From assembly GCF_008831285.2 (NCBI RefSeq), contig NC_045140.1, positions 21,698,370 to 21,762,369 on the forward strand: a stretch of 64,000 bases of DNA, in the 5' to 3' direction. The notes under the pieces were generated by a model, which saw only the letters and a list, made by a program, of their open reading frames with translations, ran no database searches and had not been told where the DNA came from. The first letter of the stretch is position 1. Each line of letters starts with the position of its first letter. Origin of the DNA: Nymphaea colorata (taxonomy: Eukaryota > Streptophyta > Magnoliopsida > Nymphaeales > Nymphaeaceae). The position numbers and the translations under genes are program-made. Below, piece after piece: positions 1 to 14,940 of this stretch.

Positions 1-3000
1 CCAAGTGACAAACCCATTTTGTTGAGTATACGGGATTGTATTAACTAGGATTTAAAAAACGGGACGAATTTCCCTTTCAATGCCAACATGTATGTGTTTG
101 GCAGAAGTTGGGCGATCAATCGCATTAAATATGGCCACCAATAAGCAGCAGCTCGTTGCTTCGTTTGTGCTCCACGAGTGTACATTCACCAGGTTGTACC
201 TTCATCTTAAATCGCTGAGAAAAGTTCAAAGGATCTTCGTTTTCCATTTTTTTTTTCACCTGCTTTTAAATCTCAAGTTATTGGTAATCCAAGTCCCGGA
301 CTTCCTCACCATGTGTAAAATTTCCTTGTGCATGCATCCAGACAATCAAACACGGCATCATTTATAAATTGTTTGATTCATTTGATCATGCGGAACGAAT
401 AAATATGGTAACTAGTATGCTGAATTATGAACTGCCTATCAATTTAATTGATGTCTCACAAAAATGTTATTGATGAAGTCAAATTTTCAATGTCAAACAC
501 ACGCTGTTGTAAACCATTGGTTTTCCGAGTTATATCCTCATCCACCATCAATCTTAAGGTGAAGAAAACCATTAAAACACAGGGAAAGAAAAGAAGCAAC
601 CAAACAAGTCGGAAGAAAGAAGGCAAAAGTGAAAAGAAAAAACTCGAAATAAGAATCTTAGGCTGCGATATTCAAGTGTATTATTTTTCTGGTCTGCAAA
701 CGATCACAAGCATCATACTCAAGTTGTTGAAGACATAAAGTTATGGTTTTAGGGGTTTTCCTCTGTAAAAAATAAAAAAAAAATACCGACGGAGGCAGTT
801 GAACTCATTTACCTGCTTGTCATCTACCTCTCTATCTCGGTAAATCCAGAAAACCTTAAGTTTTGTTGCAGTCGATTCTTTCGTCCTGTGCACACACAAA
901 TTGATTGTCCTACCATTTAACTCTGCAAGTGTCGTTCTTTCTCTATGGGCAGATTTTCCCCACTTCTCCCTTTTTGGCCATCATTCTGCAACAAAAAGAC
1001 AGTGCCCCTGTGGTAATTTCATGACAGAAACTTCTGAGTCGGTCAGTATGGATGCCAACAAATACATTCATGGTTTATTTTCTAAGAAAATATATTTCCC
1101 AGTGATGTAATGATACGTGGGACATGACTTCTGCAAGAATATTTGGCGTTTCAGATCATAGGAAAGGATTTCACAAGTGTCAAGTCCAATTGAATTTATA
1201 ATGGAGAATCTTTTGTACTCCTAGGGAAACGCAATGACCAGCACATGAGACAAGAGGAACTGTTATATGAGAGCAGTACTCATGCGGTATTGGATGAGCT
1301 CATCCTTTTTTTCCTTTGTCAGTGGGGAAGGGCATATGGGTGAGAGAGAAAATTCACCTGAGACTAAGTTTTCACCATACTTTTCCTGTCCCAACTTTCT
1401 TCAAACAAACAAGGTAAAACTTTCACCTAGAAAGCATGTCCACGATTTCCCCCACAGATCTCATTGAGACTGTTTTCATAAATGAGCAGATCTAAGGCAC
1501 TCTTTGGAGGAAAAAATGTTGTAGAAAATTGCATGTGCATTATGAAGATGTCAATCTACTGGGACTCAAATTGAGTTCACTTGTGTGATCAGTGCTGGTT
1601 GGTCCGTATCTGCTTGTACGCTTTCCGGACTTGGCTCGCACCTGCCTTTGCTCCTGCTAGCGGGCATGAGCCAAAGGAGCATGGTACTAACTTTGAAGTT
1701 TTATGCTGCTGGACAGACAACAAAATCTCTCTACCCAGATGCAGTTTCTCTAGACAAACTGAAAAAAAGAGGATGGTGTGAGGTCTTTATTGGCAAAATC
1801 ACTCTGTATCGATCAATGTGGCTCTCTATCAGGCTATTTATTAAAAAAAAATTAGTTTTAAATTCTTTATGGTCAATATAATACAGGTTGATGCGTTCCT
1901 GTAACATGCAGAAGTATTACAGGATCCGAGGTGGGAGTATGTGAATGAAAATAATATTGAAGTCCACAACAGCGTTGTGAAATCTGGTCGTTGAAGTAGC
2001 CAGTTTAAAAGTAAATACTTTTTGCCGATTAAAAACTGATTCAGATGAATTGTTTGTATCGGTCTAAATCTTGGCAATGTGAACTTCATCCACAAAGTAA
2101 AATCATAATCCGACATGATTTTGAAAGCATAACCCTTAGTCAGGACAGAATGAATATTTGTTCTGTTAAAGAGGCATTAGTTATATAATATAAAATTTTT
2201 AAGGGGCACTGGAAAAAACTGTTATGACATTTCAACATGAAAATGAACAAGGCCTGCGCCTGCAATTGCCCACGTCATGTCCACACCTTAAATGCCTATA
2301 CATGTTTCACAACACCTTCATGGCACCGACGGCAGGTCTGGCAATACGCAGAACTTGACTTTGGTGGGGAAGAACACAGAGAAAAAGAAGAGGCAGAAAC
2401 TTGATACAAGCATCTTAATTCTCAGCGCTCAGAACGGGAGAGTTCCACCAAACCAAACACCACCAACCTCGTTACGAATGGGGAGGACGACGACAAGCTG
2501 TTCCTTTTTGAACAAGGCAGTGAACCAAGAGATTTATACGCAACGCAACTTACAGAATGTACCGAGGGAGGTGGTCCAGTACTCCTCGCGAGACATAATA
2601 CCCACAGGGAGTGACAGATAACAATGCAGATCGGCACCTACCATATGTCGGGTAGGTGAAAACTCATAATACGATAAGCAAGATCGATCCCCTCCCTCCA
2701 CCAGTTACCGTCACCGAAGTCTTTTTCAAAGAAAAAAGAAGTTTTAAACAGCAGTATCCAAGAGGCATATCTCAGATGAAGGGAGCGAAATTTTTACATG
2801 CATGCAAGTTGAAGCAAGCATGGGGTTCTTCTAAGGAGAAAGAGGGGATAACTAACCCGTCTCTCCGGCTCTGCTCACCGCCAAAAAAGCAGCATTACTC
2901 TATTAGACGGACGGAAGATGACAAACGGAGGGAGCCCGCCTAGGGAAAGCTACTACTGTCTTCTGTGTGTGGGGGCAAATGACATGAGAGATGAGAAATG

Positions 3001-3120
3001 GAGGCAGTACAGCCAACGTGCATGTCTTTACATCTTTCATAGGCAGGAGAGAGGAGCGACTCGAGAGGTACTACTACTACTACTACACGCCTCAAAAAGA
3101 TTCGCGATCCCCTTCCCTCT

Positions 3121-3195
3121 TTCTCTCTCTCTCTCTCTTTCCCTACTGCTAGCAGTGGACTGAGCCCCCTCTCTCTCTCTCTCTCTCTCTCTCTC
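3121..3195. repeat. (CT)n microsatellite pair
   Basis: Two CT-dinucleotide runs (about 3121-3140 and 3168-3195) are separated by a short unique spacer. They create arginine/glutamate or leucine/serine repeats in several frames, which explains the spurious open frames here. Confidence 0.85.
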
Positions 3196-4225
3196 CAGTG
3201 CGTGAAATAGGAGAAAAAGAAAAGACCCACTTTTTCAAAGAGCCGAGTACTTGAGAGTTGAGTTCACTACCTCCCAAAAAAACACTAAAATAAAAAGCAA
3301 CCAAAGTAATTTAATATAATATTGTATATATACGTAGAGAAATGTACAAATGGGGGGAGAGACTAGAGAGAGAGAGACGTTGATATTGCATAATGAGGAG
3401 ATCCATGGCAGAGGAGATCTCGGTACTTAACGCAATCCCTCCATCATACTTTTACCTTCGTTATTTTGGCAAAGAAGCGGAACCCGTCCCCCTTTTTCGA
3501 GTTGCAAAGGACATTTTCGTCATTGAAGGGCTCGGCGATTAACGGCTCGGTTCAGTGGCAGGTTCGTTAGATGGCAGGGAGTTGATGGACAGTTCGGGTA
3601 CGTCTCCTTCCCCCCCAGCGCTGCGAGTTTAAAATTCAAAAGCTCAAACCATCCTCAGCAGAAAGCCTTCGAGAAAAAGTGGAAGGGGAAGGGAAAATAC
3701 AGAAAGGACGGCTTTGCCCCGAGACCCTCGTCCGTCCTTCCCCCAAAATCCAGCGGCATTTTCGACATTGTAATAGTTTTTGTACACTACAATGTGCGAA
3801 ATACCAGACGTTTTAACACCCAGCGTCCCGCGATGATGACGAAAACGCCCTTCGACATGGAAAGGGCACGGTAGGACGCCATCGTCATTTGGAAAGTCAA
3901 AGGCCTCGAGTGTCAATTCTTGCGTTGACCGAGCGGGGACTGAGACAGTGGAGCCGATGCATAACCGGCCCCGAGAGAGAGAATGTTCAGACCGTGAGCG
4001 AGGAGATATTCGCATCGCACAATGACAGAAATGCCCCCATTTGGGAACCATTCTTTCGAATCTGCTCCACTTCCACTTCCACAGGCAAGAATTGGAAGAC
4101 GCACCAACTCACAGCAGGCGGAGCCCTTGTAATTCATCGGATTGCAGGTGACTTTTCAGTCATTATGTGCTCATATATTACGAGGATTATATCTAATAAA
4201 GAGAAAAAATTAAATAGAGAAATTT

Positions 4226-4247
4226 AGAGAGAGAGAGAGAGAGAGAG
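4226..4247. repeat. (GA)n microsatellite
   Basis: An eleven-unit GA run about 130 bases past the stop of the minus-strand membrane-protein gene, probably in or near its 3' untranslated region. Confidence 0.85.
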
Positions 4248-4375
4248 GAAAAGAAGCTCATTACTAGAATTATAATTTACGAAGAGGAAAAAGAGGGAGG
4301 GGAATGACGCAGCTCAACAAAAAAAGATGGGAAAATTATGAAATTGCAAAAAAAAAAAGAAAAAAAAGGGAAAAC

Positions 4376-4759
4376 TCAGACCGATGAAGCAGAGTTAGAG
4401 TCCGACGCAGTGGGAGGCTTAGACTCAGGCGTGGCCTCCACCGTCACGGTGGCCGGATTGCCACCACCACCGGAACTTCCGCCGCCGAATCCGCCACCAC
4501 CGCCTGCACCAGAATTGTCGACCCTACCATCGATACATGAGGCGCACTTGCGCTCGACCCAACCTTCGAAGTCGAACCGGCGGTCTCCGATGAACCTCCT
4601 GCCCGAGCAAAGCCGGCCGATTATGGCAGCCACCACTCCCAAGACGGCGATCACGGCGAGGACGCCGATCACCGGACCGATGGAGCCGCTGCTGGAGCGG
4701 GGAGAGTACGCCTGCTGCTGAATTACATTCGGCTGCCCCTCTAGTGGCATTGACATCAT
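4376..4759 (-). CDS. Small single-pass membrane protein with C-terminal Gly/Ser-rich tail (uncharacterised plant family)
   Basis: One exon encodes about 127 residues from the first of the clustered methionines (MMSMPLEG); starts at 4756 or 4750 are also possible. The frame is open upstream to 4891, but that part reads like 5' untranslated sequence. Residues 1-25 are polar. Residues 26-49 form a strong transmembrane helix (GPVIGVLAVIAVLGVVAAII). Next come a basic patch (CSGRR), the motif RFDFEGWVERKCASCIDG with a CxxC pair at Cys72/Cys75, a glycine/serine linker (about 83-100) and a Ser/Thr-rich acidic tail. The helix-then-FEGWVERKC pattern resembles small uncharacterised membrane proteins of seed plants; this is recall, not a search result. 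No enzymatic motif is visible. The CxxC might bind metal or be redox-active, which is inference. The opposite strand carries a long shadow frame. Confidence 0.72.
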   Translation of the reverse strand: MMSMPLEGQPNVIQQQAYSPRSSSGSIGPVIGVLAVIAVLGVVAAIIGRLCSGRRFIGDRRFDFEGWVERKCASCIDGRVDNSGAGGGGGFGGGSSGGGGNPATVTVEATPESKPPTASDSNSASSV

Positions 4760-7130
<2,371 letters not shown>

Positions 7131-7148
7131 TTAAACTGTTTGAATTTT

Positions 7149-7203
7149 CTAGTGTTCTACTATCGAAAGCATAAAGTGTTTGTTTTTTCTAGTAGAACAC
7201 TAG
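7149..7203. repeat. Perfect 14-bp inverted repeat (hairpin)
   Basis: CTAGTGTTCTACTA at 7149-7162 is matched exactly by TAGTAGAACACTAG at 7190-7203, with a 27-base loop. A related degenerate copy (AGTAGAGCACTAG) follows at about 7256. The stem is too short for a typical plant microRNA precursor. It could be the ends of a tiny decayed element. Confidence 0.7.
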
Positions 7204-10200
7204 TGTTTGTGCTATGCAGGCAAGGAGAAGAGGGGGCAGCGGTTGGCAAGTGAAAGTAGAGCACTAGTTTGTACACTTGATCCAAATAAGAGAATCCGAT
7301 CACTGTGGATCATATTTAACTATTGTTGTTTCAAGGAGATAACGCTTACAATCCCGTCTCAAAACGTTTGTCTAGATTGAGAGTTCATCTTCTTCATGAT
7401 AATAAAGCTTATCAGTAGGGCCACATTTGAGATGAGATAAATACAATGTAAGAGGCAGCAGATTCGTTTAACTGGAACATTTCTTAATAGCTCTGACGGT
7501 TTTGCAGCGTCAGTGATTGAAATTAGCATCAGTGCAACCGTCACTGTTTCTTGCCCCGTTACTGAAGGGTTTAGTGTCGTTCTCAAAAACCTCCCCAAAC
7601 GTTGACGACTTTCGGCTGTCGATGGTGGATCAGTCGTCAGTGAAAGTTGCCAAGTATATGGGTGTGTGCGTGTGTTTTCTGTAGGGATGTCAAGGTTACA
7701 ATATCCGCATTTTTAGATGTTCAAATATCTGGAGCGGAAATCAGATTTAAAAACAAATGAAAAAAATAAATCTATATCATATCCAAATCTAAATCTGTAT
7801 TCACAATCCAAATCCAGTTTTTGAATACACATATTAATCTGAATCTGACTTTTAAACCGAATCGAAACTGTTTTATGATATATTCAAATACAACTTTCAA
7901 AATTTATGGACATCGGATGTAAAATATTTATTTAAAACTAGTTCTCATGCAAATCCAAACCTGAAACTGGTTGGCTATTTACTTAAATCAGAACCCGAAT
8001 CCGAATGGATGTGATTTTTTAGATTTGTATCTGATCCGAGATTTTTCAATTGAATAATAATTTTTTTCCATATCATATGTAATTCTAAATCATATTGACT
8101 GAGATGCATGCTAGCTAAATATATAAACCATGATTCGTGAGGAGGTTGGCACAATGGACACGAACTACTAGGAAGATAATCTCTATTTTGAACTCCTGGG
8201 GTATAAAAATGAGGAAGACAACAATATGCAAATTGAAGCTAATGCACGGAAAGCAAGCACGCTTGCTACCTTTAAATAAAAAAAGAAGGGTGAGAATTTT
8301 GACCCTTTTATTAAGCGGTAGGATGAAATACTTTTCCTACTTACCCAACAATAAATGCACAAAATGATAATAGAACATGCATTAGCTTTTCTCATTTTTT
8401 ACTTCTTCCCCTTTTATTTTTATTTTTTTTACATTTTTTACATGTATATGATAAAACATTTTTTTGGTATTTATAAACTTGATTCAGGTGAACTAATTGG
8501 CGTAATTCCATTGTCACGTCCATTGCCATTTTCTGCTTTTACCTATATGTTAGAAGTATTTGGATTTTGCTGCGATAGATTCGGTGAACACATTCAGGCC
8601 ATATTTGGTATTTTGCTATAGAGGTGAAATTTTAATTCAAATTTTAATACATGTTTCTGAAGTGAAACAAATATGCTCAGACTTTTTAACAGGTTATGAA
8701 AATTTTAGTACTGGGAATAAAATTCCTCCTAAATAAGTAAAATTTTAAGCCCGAGTCAATTTTGAGACCGTCACTAAAGATGAAATATATATATATATAT
8801 ATATAGGACCTGAAGCTTTTGTTCTATTGAAAGCTACCTAATATAAAGTGCCAGCATTCTATTGCCCTGATATTTAATATCTCGTATTTAAGCGTTACTC
8901 CAGAGTCATTGAAAATGGTAGAAATGTAGTCTCAATGCACCTATCAGAAGAATAGTGTTGTATGTATCATATGATATGGGGCCGTATCATACGATACCTA
9001 TCGTTGCTTTTAGAAATGCGATATGATATACTACCTATATTGTAAACAGGTGGTGATTGTGTCTGTATCGCACATATCATATGATACATATTGTATAATA
9101 CAGTTACGATACATTAATTTTTTAATAATTTTTTCAATTTTTTATTGTTTTGATTATTTTTTTAAAATACGATATAATTACAATATGTTATGATATTTGA
9201 CCAGACAACATATTTTAAAAATAGACAGATATGACTTATGATACTTTTTTTACAACATTACTCAAAACCATAATAGACCAATTACCAAATCCTCACCAGC
9301 ATTTCAAAAGTTTCTCACATGTATTTAATTTCACGACTTAGATCACCCAAAAAACTGGCAAAATCCGTTGCTTTAATTGATGTATCGAACGAGTTACATC
9401 GGATCCAATTCCGGCCCACGCATTATTATTTTCCCATATTTAATTATCCGGTTGAACCTGGATCCCGGTAGGTAACTGATCAGATTCGGATCACATTGGC
9501 CGGCTTGTGGGTGGCGTGCACCACGGTGTGGGTCATCGCAGCGCACCATTTGCGGGCAAAAGCAATTAAAGGCGTTACGTGTGCTGCCTTAAATGGTAAT
9601 GGTAATGGCTTTAATTCAAGAAACAAATATGGGGGGACCCGAAAATTTTAATTGAAACAGGAAGTCTTCAGAAGCGACCAGCAGTTTGATGCAAAGTGAA
9701 AGCGGTAACTTGTTATAATTGAGATGTGCGGTCGTTCTGGGGAAGAAGAGACGACTGCCATCTACAGCATATGACTCTTGATGAAATACAGAAAAAGAAG
9801 AAGATGAAGAAGAAAGGTTGCAGGGACGTCGTCAGCTTTGCACTCATTACAGGGAAGAAAGAAAGCGTGTGGTATAAATCGGCAAGTTGGACAAAAGAAC
9901 AGGTGGAAGGCAGATGCTTTAGTTGGTTAGCTGATCGCCCTTTTCCGTCTATTTTACTCTGCCGATGTATTGAATATTTCCCTAACTTTCAATGAAATAT
10001 TTCCCAAAGTTTAGGAATTAAGCAGTTTTTATGGGGCAATTCTTTCCGTCGGCTCTACAAGTTTCAGGTTTCCGAGTTCCATATAACGGGAGAACAGAGC
10101 ATCTGGATGGCCGGAGAAATCCGTGTCCGGCCGGAGTTGATCGGAAAAAAACCTGCTGAAGTTTGAGCTTCTTGGCCAAAAATGCTGTTGCGCAGAATTC

Positions 10201-11959
10201 ACTTGCCCTAGAGAGTATTAAAAGTTGAAACATGTTGGTTGAGATGCTTCTTATAATAATAAGGGGGCTCTCCTGGTGCACCTTGTCCTGAACGCAGCCA
10301 TTGGAGCCATTAAAGTGCAACAGCCATGACGAAAGCAGACTTGCAAACGACAATTTCAGCTTCTATTATTGCAAATTAAGCAATGCAGGACTTTCTCCAT
10401 CTTTCGTGCATGCATGCACATGTGGACCAAGGTTGTATTGTTTTCCTGCCAGCTTACTTCTTATTGTTATTGTTGTTATTTATGCAAGTAGATAAAGTTA
10501 TTCATGTAAAAAAAAAAAAAAACTGCAAAAGGACAAGTGGGGCTTGTGTGGGCAAATTCTCTCACATAAACCCACACAAATTGCATATTTGTATATTAAT
10601 ACCTTAGAAATATTTTTTTTCTACACCACTTACCCCTTAAGAGATTCAATTTAAATTATTAGTGCTCTTTAGCACGACTTTCTTTGGGTCTGCTGCTATA
10701 CTTTTTTAGGTGAACGAGGTTTGACCTACCGCCTGAATAAGACTCAAGTATATGCCCAACCCCTCATCCCTCAAGGTATAGGGCTTGCTTCGTTGCCTAT
10801 AAATGTTGGTCCTACCATGCGTCAACTTGCGTGTCGGTGGCTCCTTTTTTGTGACACATTGAGTCAATACGCTGAGGATTTGAAATGGTTACTAGTCTGC
10901 CGTTGTACTTGTGAGGTGTTTTTGGCCGAAAGTGAAAGGAAACAAGAATTCAATCTATTTTTCACTAGGTTCTTGGTGACAACACCACCCAAAGAACACA
11001 ATCCCTGCAAGGAGATGACATCTACCATTAACTTTTTATGAGCTAAAATCGAAAAGGCATTCGAGTCAGTGGGTTGTTAACTTCTCTCTTCAAAGAAAAA
11101 AAAAAAAAAATTGTTTGAAGAACATTTGTTTGTTTATTTAAACACACAAAAAAAAAAAAAACTTTTGAGAAGGTGTAAGAAGGAAAATGAGTACCTATCT
11201 GGCATGGTCCCTTCCTCTCCTTTATTGATGACCTTCTTGAGTTGGTTCTTTCATAGAGGAGGGGAGAATGGAGATGACGAACGACGAGCACATGGCCCTA
11301 ACACTTCTTCTGATTACTCTTGTCTCACCGCTTATGGAATATACACAACTATTCCTAACTAGAATCCAAAGGCAGGTCCGATTGAGGATCTGCCTTTTCC
11401 TTCCTCTTGCTTCTTTTGCCTTCCCTTTCTATAATTTCTCATGTCTTTATTTCAAAAGCTGCAAAGGATTTGGGGTAGTTGGTTCCATCAATGGCTGGTA
11501 GAAAGTGGGTTCCTCGTTCGATTCTAATGGAACCTCGACTCCCGTGCAACACGATGCAAGCATAGACCCTAAGGGCAAAGGGAAAATAAAGGAAACCTTG
11601 GGTTTTTGTCGCGTATCATTTCTTTAGGGAACGTTCGGATATGAGAACAATTTGTTACTATTTCATGAATACATTCAAGGTTGCAGTGTAAGATGAAAAT
11701 TGTCATTTACAGTGCAGTGAAATTTGATGGGTCAAACATTATGATTTTATTTTGGAAAACATAAGATCTAATGGGTGATTTGAAACATGTAAAGTTTGTT
11801 GAACTTATCTAGGTCACTAAATCAAGTGGAATCGTTGTTTTTTGGCCAAGAACAAAGAATGTCATGTCAAAGCTTGACGACACTATTCAAGTTAGGACTT
11901 AATTCGGGATTGTCAACTTTCACACACCATTCACACTTCTCTCTCACTACTTGCGTACA

Positions 11960-11966
<7 letters not shown>
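7204..11966. other. Intergenic DNA with degenerate repeats, no supported gene
   Basis: The stretch 7690-8050 is a degenerate tract rich in AATCC/AATCTG words. About 8785-8805 is a short (TA)n. About 8960-9110 contains repeated GTATCATATGATAC-like palindromes. Homopolymer A or T runs occur near 10510, 11095 and 11150. Open frames at 9726-9995, 10018-10353 and 10721-11041 lack recognisable domains and were not accepted as genes. Confidence 0.45.

Positions 11967-12034
<68 letters not shown>
11967..12034. repeat. Compound (TC)n(TA)n microsatellite
   Basis: About 31 bases of TC dinucleotide run into about 36 bases of TA dinucleotide. Confidence 0.95.
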
Positions 12035-12039
<5 letters not shown>

Positions 12040-12457
12040 GCGTGAGTTTGTTATTTTTTAGCTGTTCTGTATGGTCTTGATTGACAAATTGACATTTATT
12101 CGGTTGGTTGAATATAACGTGTATCAAAGCCTTTTTGTGATAGAAAAAATGGCAGTGATTTTCATAAATTTACAAATAAAAGTAGACATCTAGCTATTTC
12201 ATCCATGCTTTTGCTTTTTATCTGTGTTGCTATGATGGTGTAAAATTTTCATGGAAAAAGAAGTAGATATTGTATAATTGTTAGGTTTTCCGCTTTTTTT
12301 TTTAAATCATGCTTCTGTCTCAAAATTATAAAAAAAATTCTTAAGTGGCTGAAAAAACTAAAAAGTTTAGCCAAATTGGAGCGGATGGTGCTGTTGGATG
12401 CAAATATAACCATATAAGGGTTTAGAATGTAGACCTATTATGTGGATCTGAACTTTA

Positions 12458-12551
12458 GGACTAAATCCATATAACGGTCCAATCCACTAGCGGCCGGTTG
12501 GTTCCGATACCAGCAATTTTGTGCACTCCAAAACCATCTTCTCCCCTCCAT
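12458..12551 (+). repeat. Dispersed repeat, copy 1 (second copy at 16943-17037)
   Basis: A 94-base segment from AGGACTAAATCC to CTCCCCTCCAT matches 16943-17037 in the same orientation, with roughly nine in ten positions identical by eye. The weaker match begins about 35 bases earlier (TTTAGAATGT versus TTGAGAATGTG). No terminal inverted repeats or target duplications were found, so the element type is unknown. Confidence 0.8.
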
Positions 12552-13594
12552 AAAGAAAAAAAAGAAAGGTGCATTATGTCATTAAAAGCCATAGCCAAAC
12601 AATTATCATCACTTATGCACCTTTTATAATGGGTTGTAACGACACAAATTAAAATAATTAATCCAGTTTCACAGGTTGGCCGGTTGATTTCAATCTACAT
12701 ACATACATATTGAGCAAACCATATGCCAAAATTATGCTAGCATAATTATTATAGCATGGTTATGTTCAATATTTGATTATTGGATTTTACCATAACATTC
12801 ATAATTACATCATGTTATGTTATGGTATTTTTGAATCATATGTTATGGAAACATGTCTTCTAAAAATATAAGGTTACCCTATGTAAGAGTCTCATCTAAC
12901 ATCAATAAACATACTTTTTTTCAGCTTAATATAATGACTAAAAGTCCATAATGAATAAAAAATCTAATCTGAACTGGGCATAGTCCAAGGTGCTTTTTCA
13001 TGGTGCCGAATAACAAAATAAACACTGATTGATCTTATTTGGATCTGGTTCTGGTTTTCCTCCCCAAATCAGATTCGGGTATATCCAAATCTGGACTTGG
13101 TGGAATGGAATGAATTTTCATACACATCCAAATCCAACTGCAAACCCGGATTTAACCCAGTATCCTGGTTGTGGTAATGACTACATCAAATACGAAACCG
13201 ATCCGTTGAAATGCCCATTCTAGAATCTTACTGACTCTGATATTATTCATAGGAAAGCAACCGTTCATGTGACCCGTCCGTCTCGATGACAGAATTTAAT
13301 GCAAATATACCGATATTTCAGTATCATATATTTTTTTTATATCAATTATTGGAGGCCTTTCTTTTAAATAAAATATTTGAGGCAGCAGCTTCATCTGCTC
13401 ACGGCACCACCAACATCATTTTCTGACTACATGAATAGTTATTTATTCTCCTGCATTCATTCACCATCCCACCAACAAGCTCCTCTTCTTTTTTCGCCCA
13501 TACTTTTTTTTTTATTTTAAATTTTAAGCATAAAATTTTCCCTGTTCCTGCTTGCCTGTCACCTCGTTCTCACATGCGTGCCTGCACACACACT

Positions 13595-13596
<2 letters not shown>

Positions 13597-13641
<45 letters not shown>
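13597..13641. repeat. (TA)n microsatellite
   Basis: An uninterrupted TA dinucleotide run of about 45 bases. Confidence 0.95.
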
Positions 13642-13644
<3 letters not shown>

Positions 13645-13800
13645 CCCTTTTCTATAGTTTGAAGGCTAAAGGCAAATAAGTTCTTGTTGTGCAGCACGAA
13701 TTGAAAGAATCAGCCCATGACAACTAGTTCAAGAACTATGTTTGGCTCAATCTAAGAAAGCATTTGGAGAGTCAGTGTAGAACAACACACTTGTTAGCGT

Positions 13801-13990
13801 TGATTGAAAATGACGTCGTCTGCGAAGCGCCAAGAGCAATGGAGTAGCCCCGTCTGACGAGATAGGTGCATCCCACGGTCAGGAAGACCTGGCTGAAGTT
13901 ATGAACAAGTTAGTTACCGACGCAGCTACTCAGGATGAACCGTTGGGTAATGCAAACAAATTCAAAGAAATGAAAGACGAAATGAAGACC
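13801..13990 (+). pseudogene. Possible decayed coding fragment (unidentified)
   Basis: Starting at an ATG near 13810, one frame reads MTSSAKRQEQWSSPV and stops. A neighbouring frame continues without stops as PSDEIGASHGQEDLAEVMNK and then LVTDAATQDEPLGNANKFKE, ending in a lysine/methionine-rich segment just before a (TA)n run. Composition is hydrophilic and protein-like, unlike the AT-rich flanks, and the break looks like a one-base frameshift. I do not recognise the family. It may be a gene fragment carried by a transposon or a chance open frame. Confidence 0.25.
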
Positions 13991-14011
13991 ATGCGCACGC
14001 GTGCGTGCACA

Positions 14012-14037
14012 CATATATATATATATATATATATATA
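14012..14037. repeat. (TA)n microsatellite
   Basis: A short TA/AT dinucleotide run directly after a GCGCACGCGTGCGTGC alternating purine-pyrimidine stretch. Confidence 0.9.
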
Positions 14038-14940
14038 GGCATACTTCTTAATTATTTGAAGTAACTACTTTAATAAACTGTGATTAATTGCATGTTTTTG
14101 TCCATAATTATCGAGCTGCTTATAATCATTGAGCTACTTTTTATTTTTCTCGTTTTTATTTAACCATGTCTTGTAATTGCATGAACTTTTATGGGCCTGC
14201 CATGTGCCCAGCAATTTCAATAATGGGTCCACAAAGTGTTGTGCCCTCCACGGACCCATCGAGCATTACTCTCATGATCCTACATGATTGATTGAACCTT
14301 TTTGCTCATAATTCGCACAATAAATGGAGACGAACGAAGGGCTGGGCCACATGGGCCTCAAGAGCTTGACCTATGCTAGGTAGGTCCGGACTGACTCGGG
14401 CTGCCTGCTTAAGCAAACTGTGAACCGGTCAGGTGCGGCTATACATTTTCAACTAATTGATTATTTGCTAATTGCGCCCAAATCCACTTTTAGTTTTGAA
14501 CGAAGGATCGATGATTTAACTAATTACCTCGCACTTGAAATCTAATATTGATCAATTACGCAACCCAAATCATCCCGAGCCGAACCTAAACGTGATTATT
14601 GCTTTTGTTAATTTAATTTTTGATTTCAGTCCAAAGATGTCATTAGGTCAGGTCACCTGATTGTTGACCTGAGCTTAATTCTGACTAGGGTTTGGGAAAA
14701 GAAAATAGGATCCAGTTATTAATTGGATTTGAGCTTTTTGGTGAGTCGAACAAGTATTTCATTCTACCACTCGATTAAGAGCGGGCCATCCCCATCGGAA
14801 TCGGATTTGAATTTGAGCATGCATTTTTGTATGTGAATCTTAATCCGAGTTCAACCCAACTATTAGACTTATCCCATATGGATATTAATATGAGTAAAAA
14901 CCTGTTTGGTACCATATGTGCTTATTTGCAATGGTGTGAT
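14038..14940. other. Intergenic DNA between microsatellite and MITE
   Basis: No gene, RNA or element with ends was recognised. The sequence is AT-rich and every frame is interrupted by stops. Confidence 0.5.

Larger units (their letters stand above)
1..4375. other. Left intergenic region, no supported gene
   Basis: No recognisable protein, RNA gene or transposon with defined ends was found here. Open frames are short, cover both strands and lack conserved motifs. The part from about 2900 to 3400 is rich in CT/GA and ACT repeats. The stretch just below 4376 should hold the 3' untranslated region of the minus-strand membrane-protein gene, but I see no decisive polyadenylation signal. Confidence 0.5.

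Noticed and set aside
2918-3230. Open frames with Arg-Glu or Leu-Ser repeats
   Set aside because: They are produced by the CT/GA microsatellites.
3644-4051. 135-codon open frame on the minus strand beyond the membrane-protein gene
   Set aside because: No recognisable domain, low-complexity ends, and the overlapping frames on both strands are equally open in this GC-richer patch.
4338-4721. 127-codon plus-strand frame, proline-rich
   Set aside because: It is the antisense of the Gly/Ser-rich membrane-protein gene; the proline run is the complement of glycine codons.
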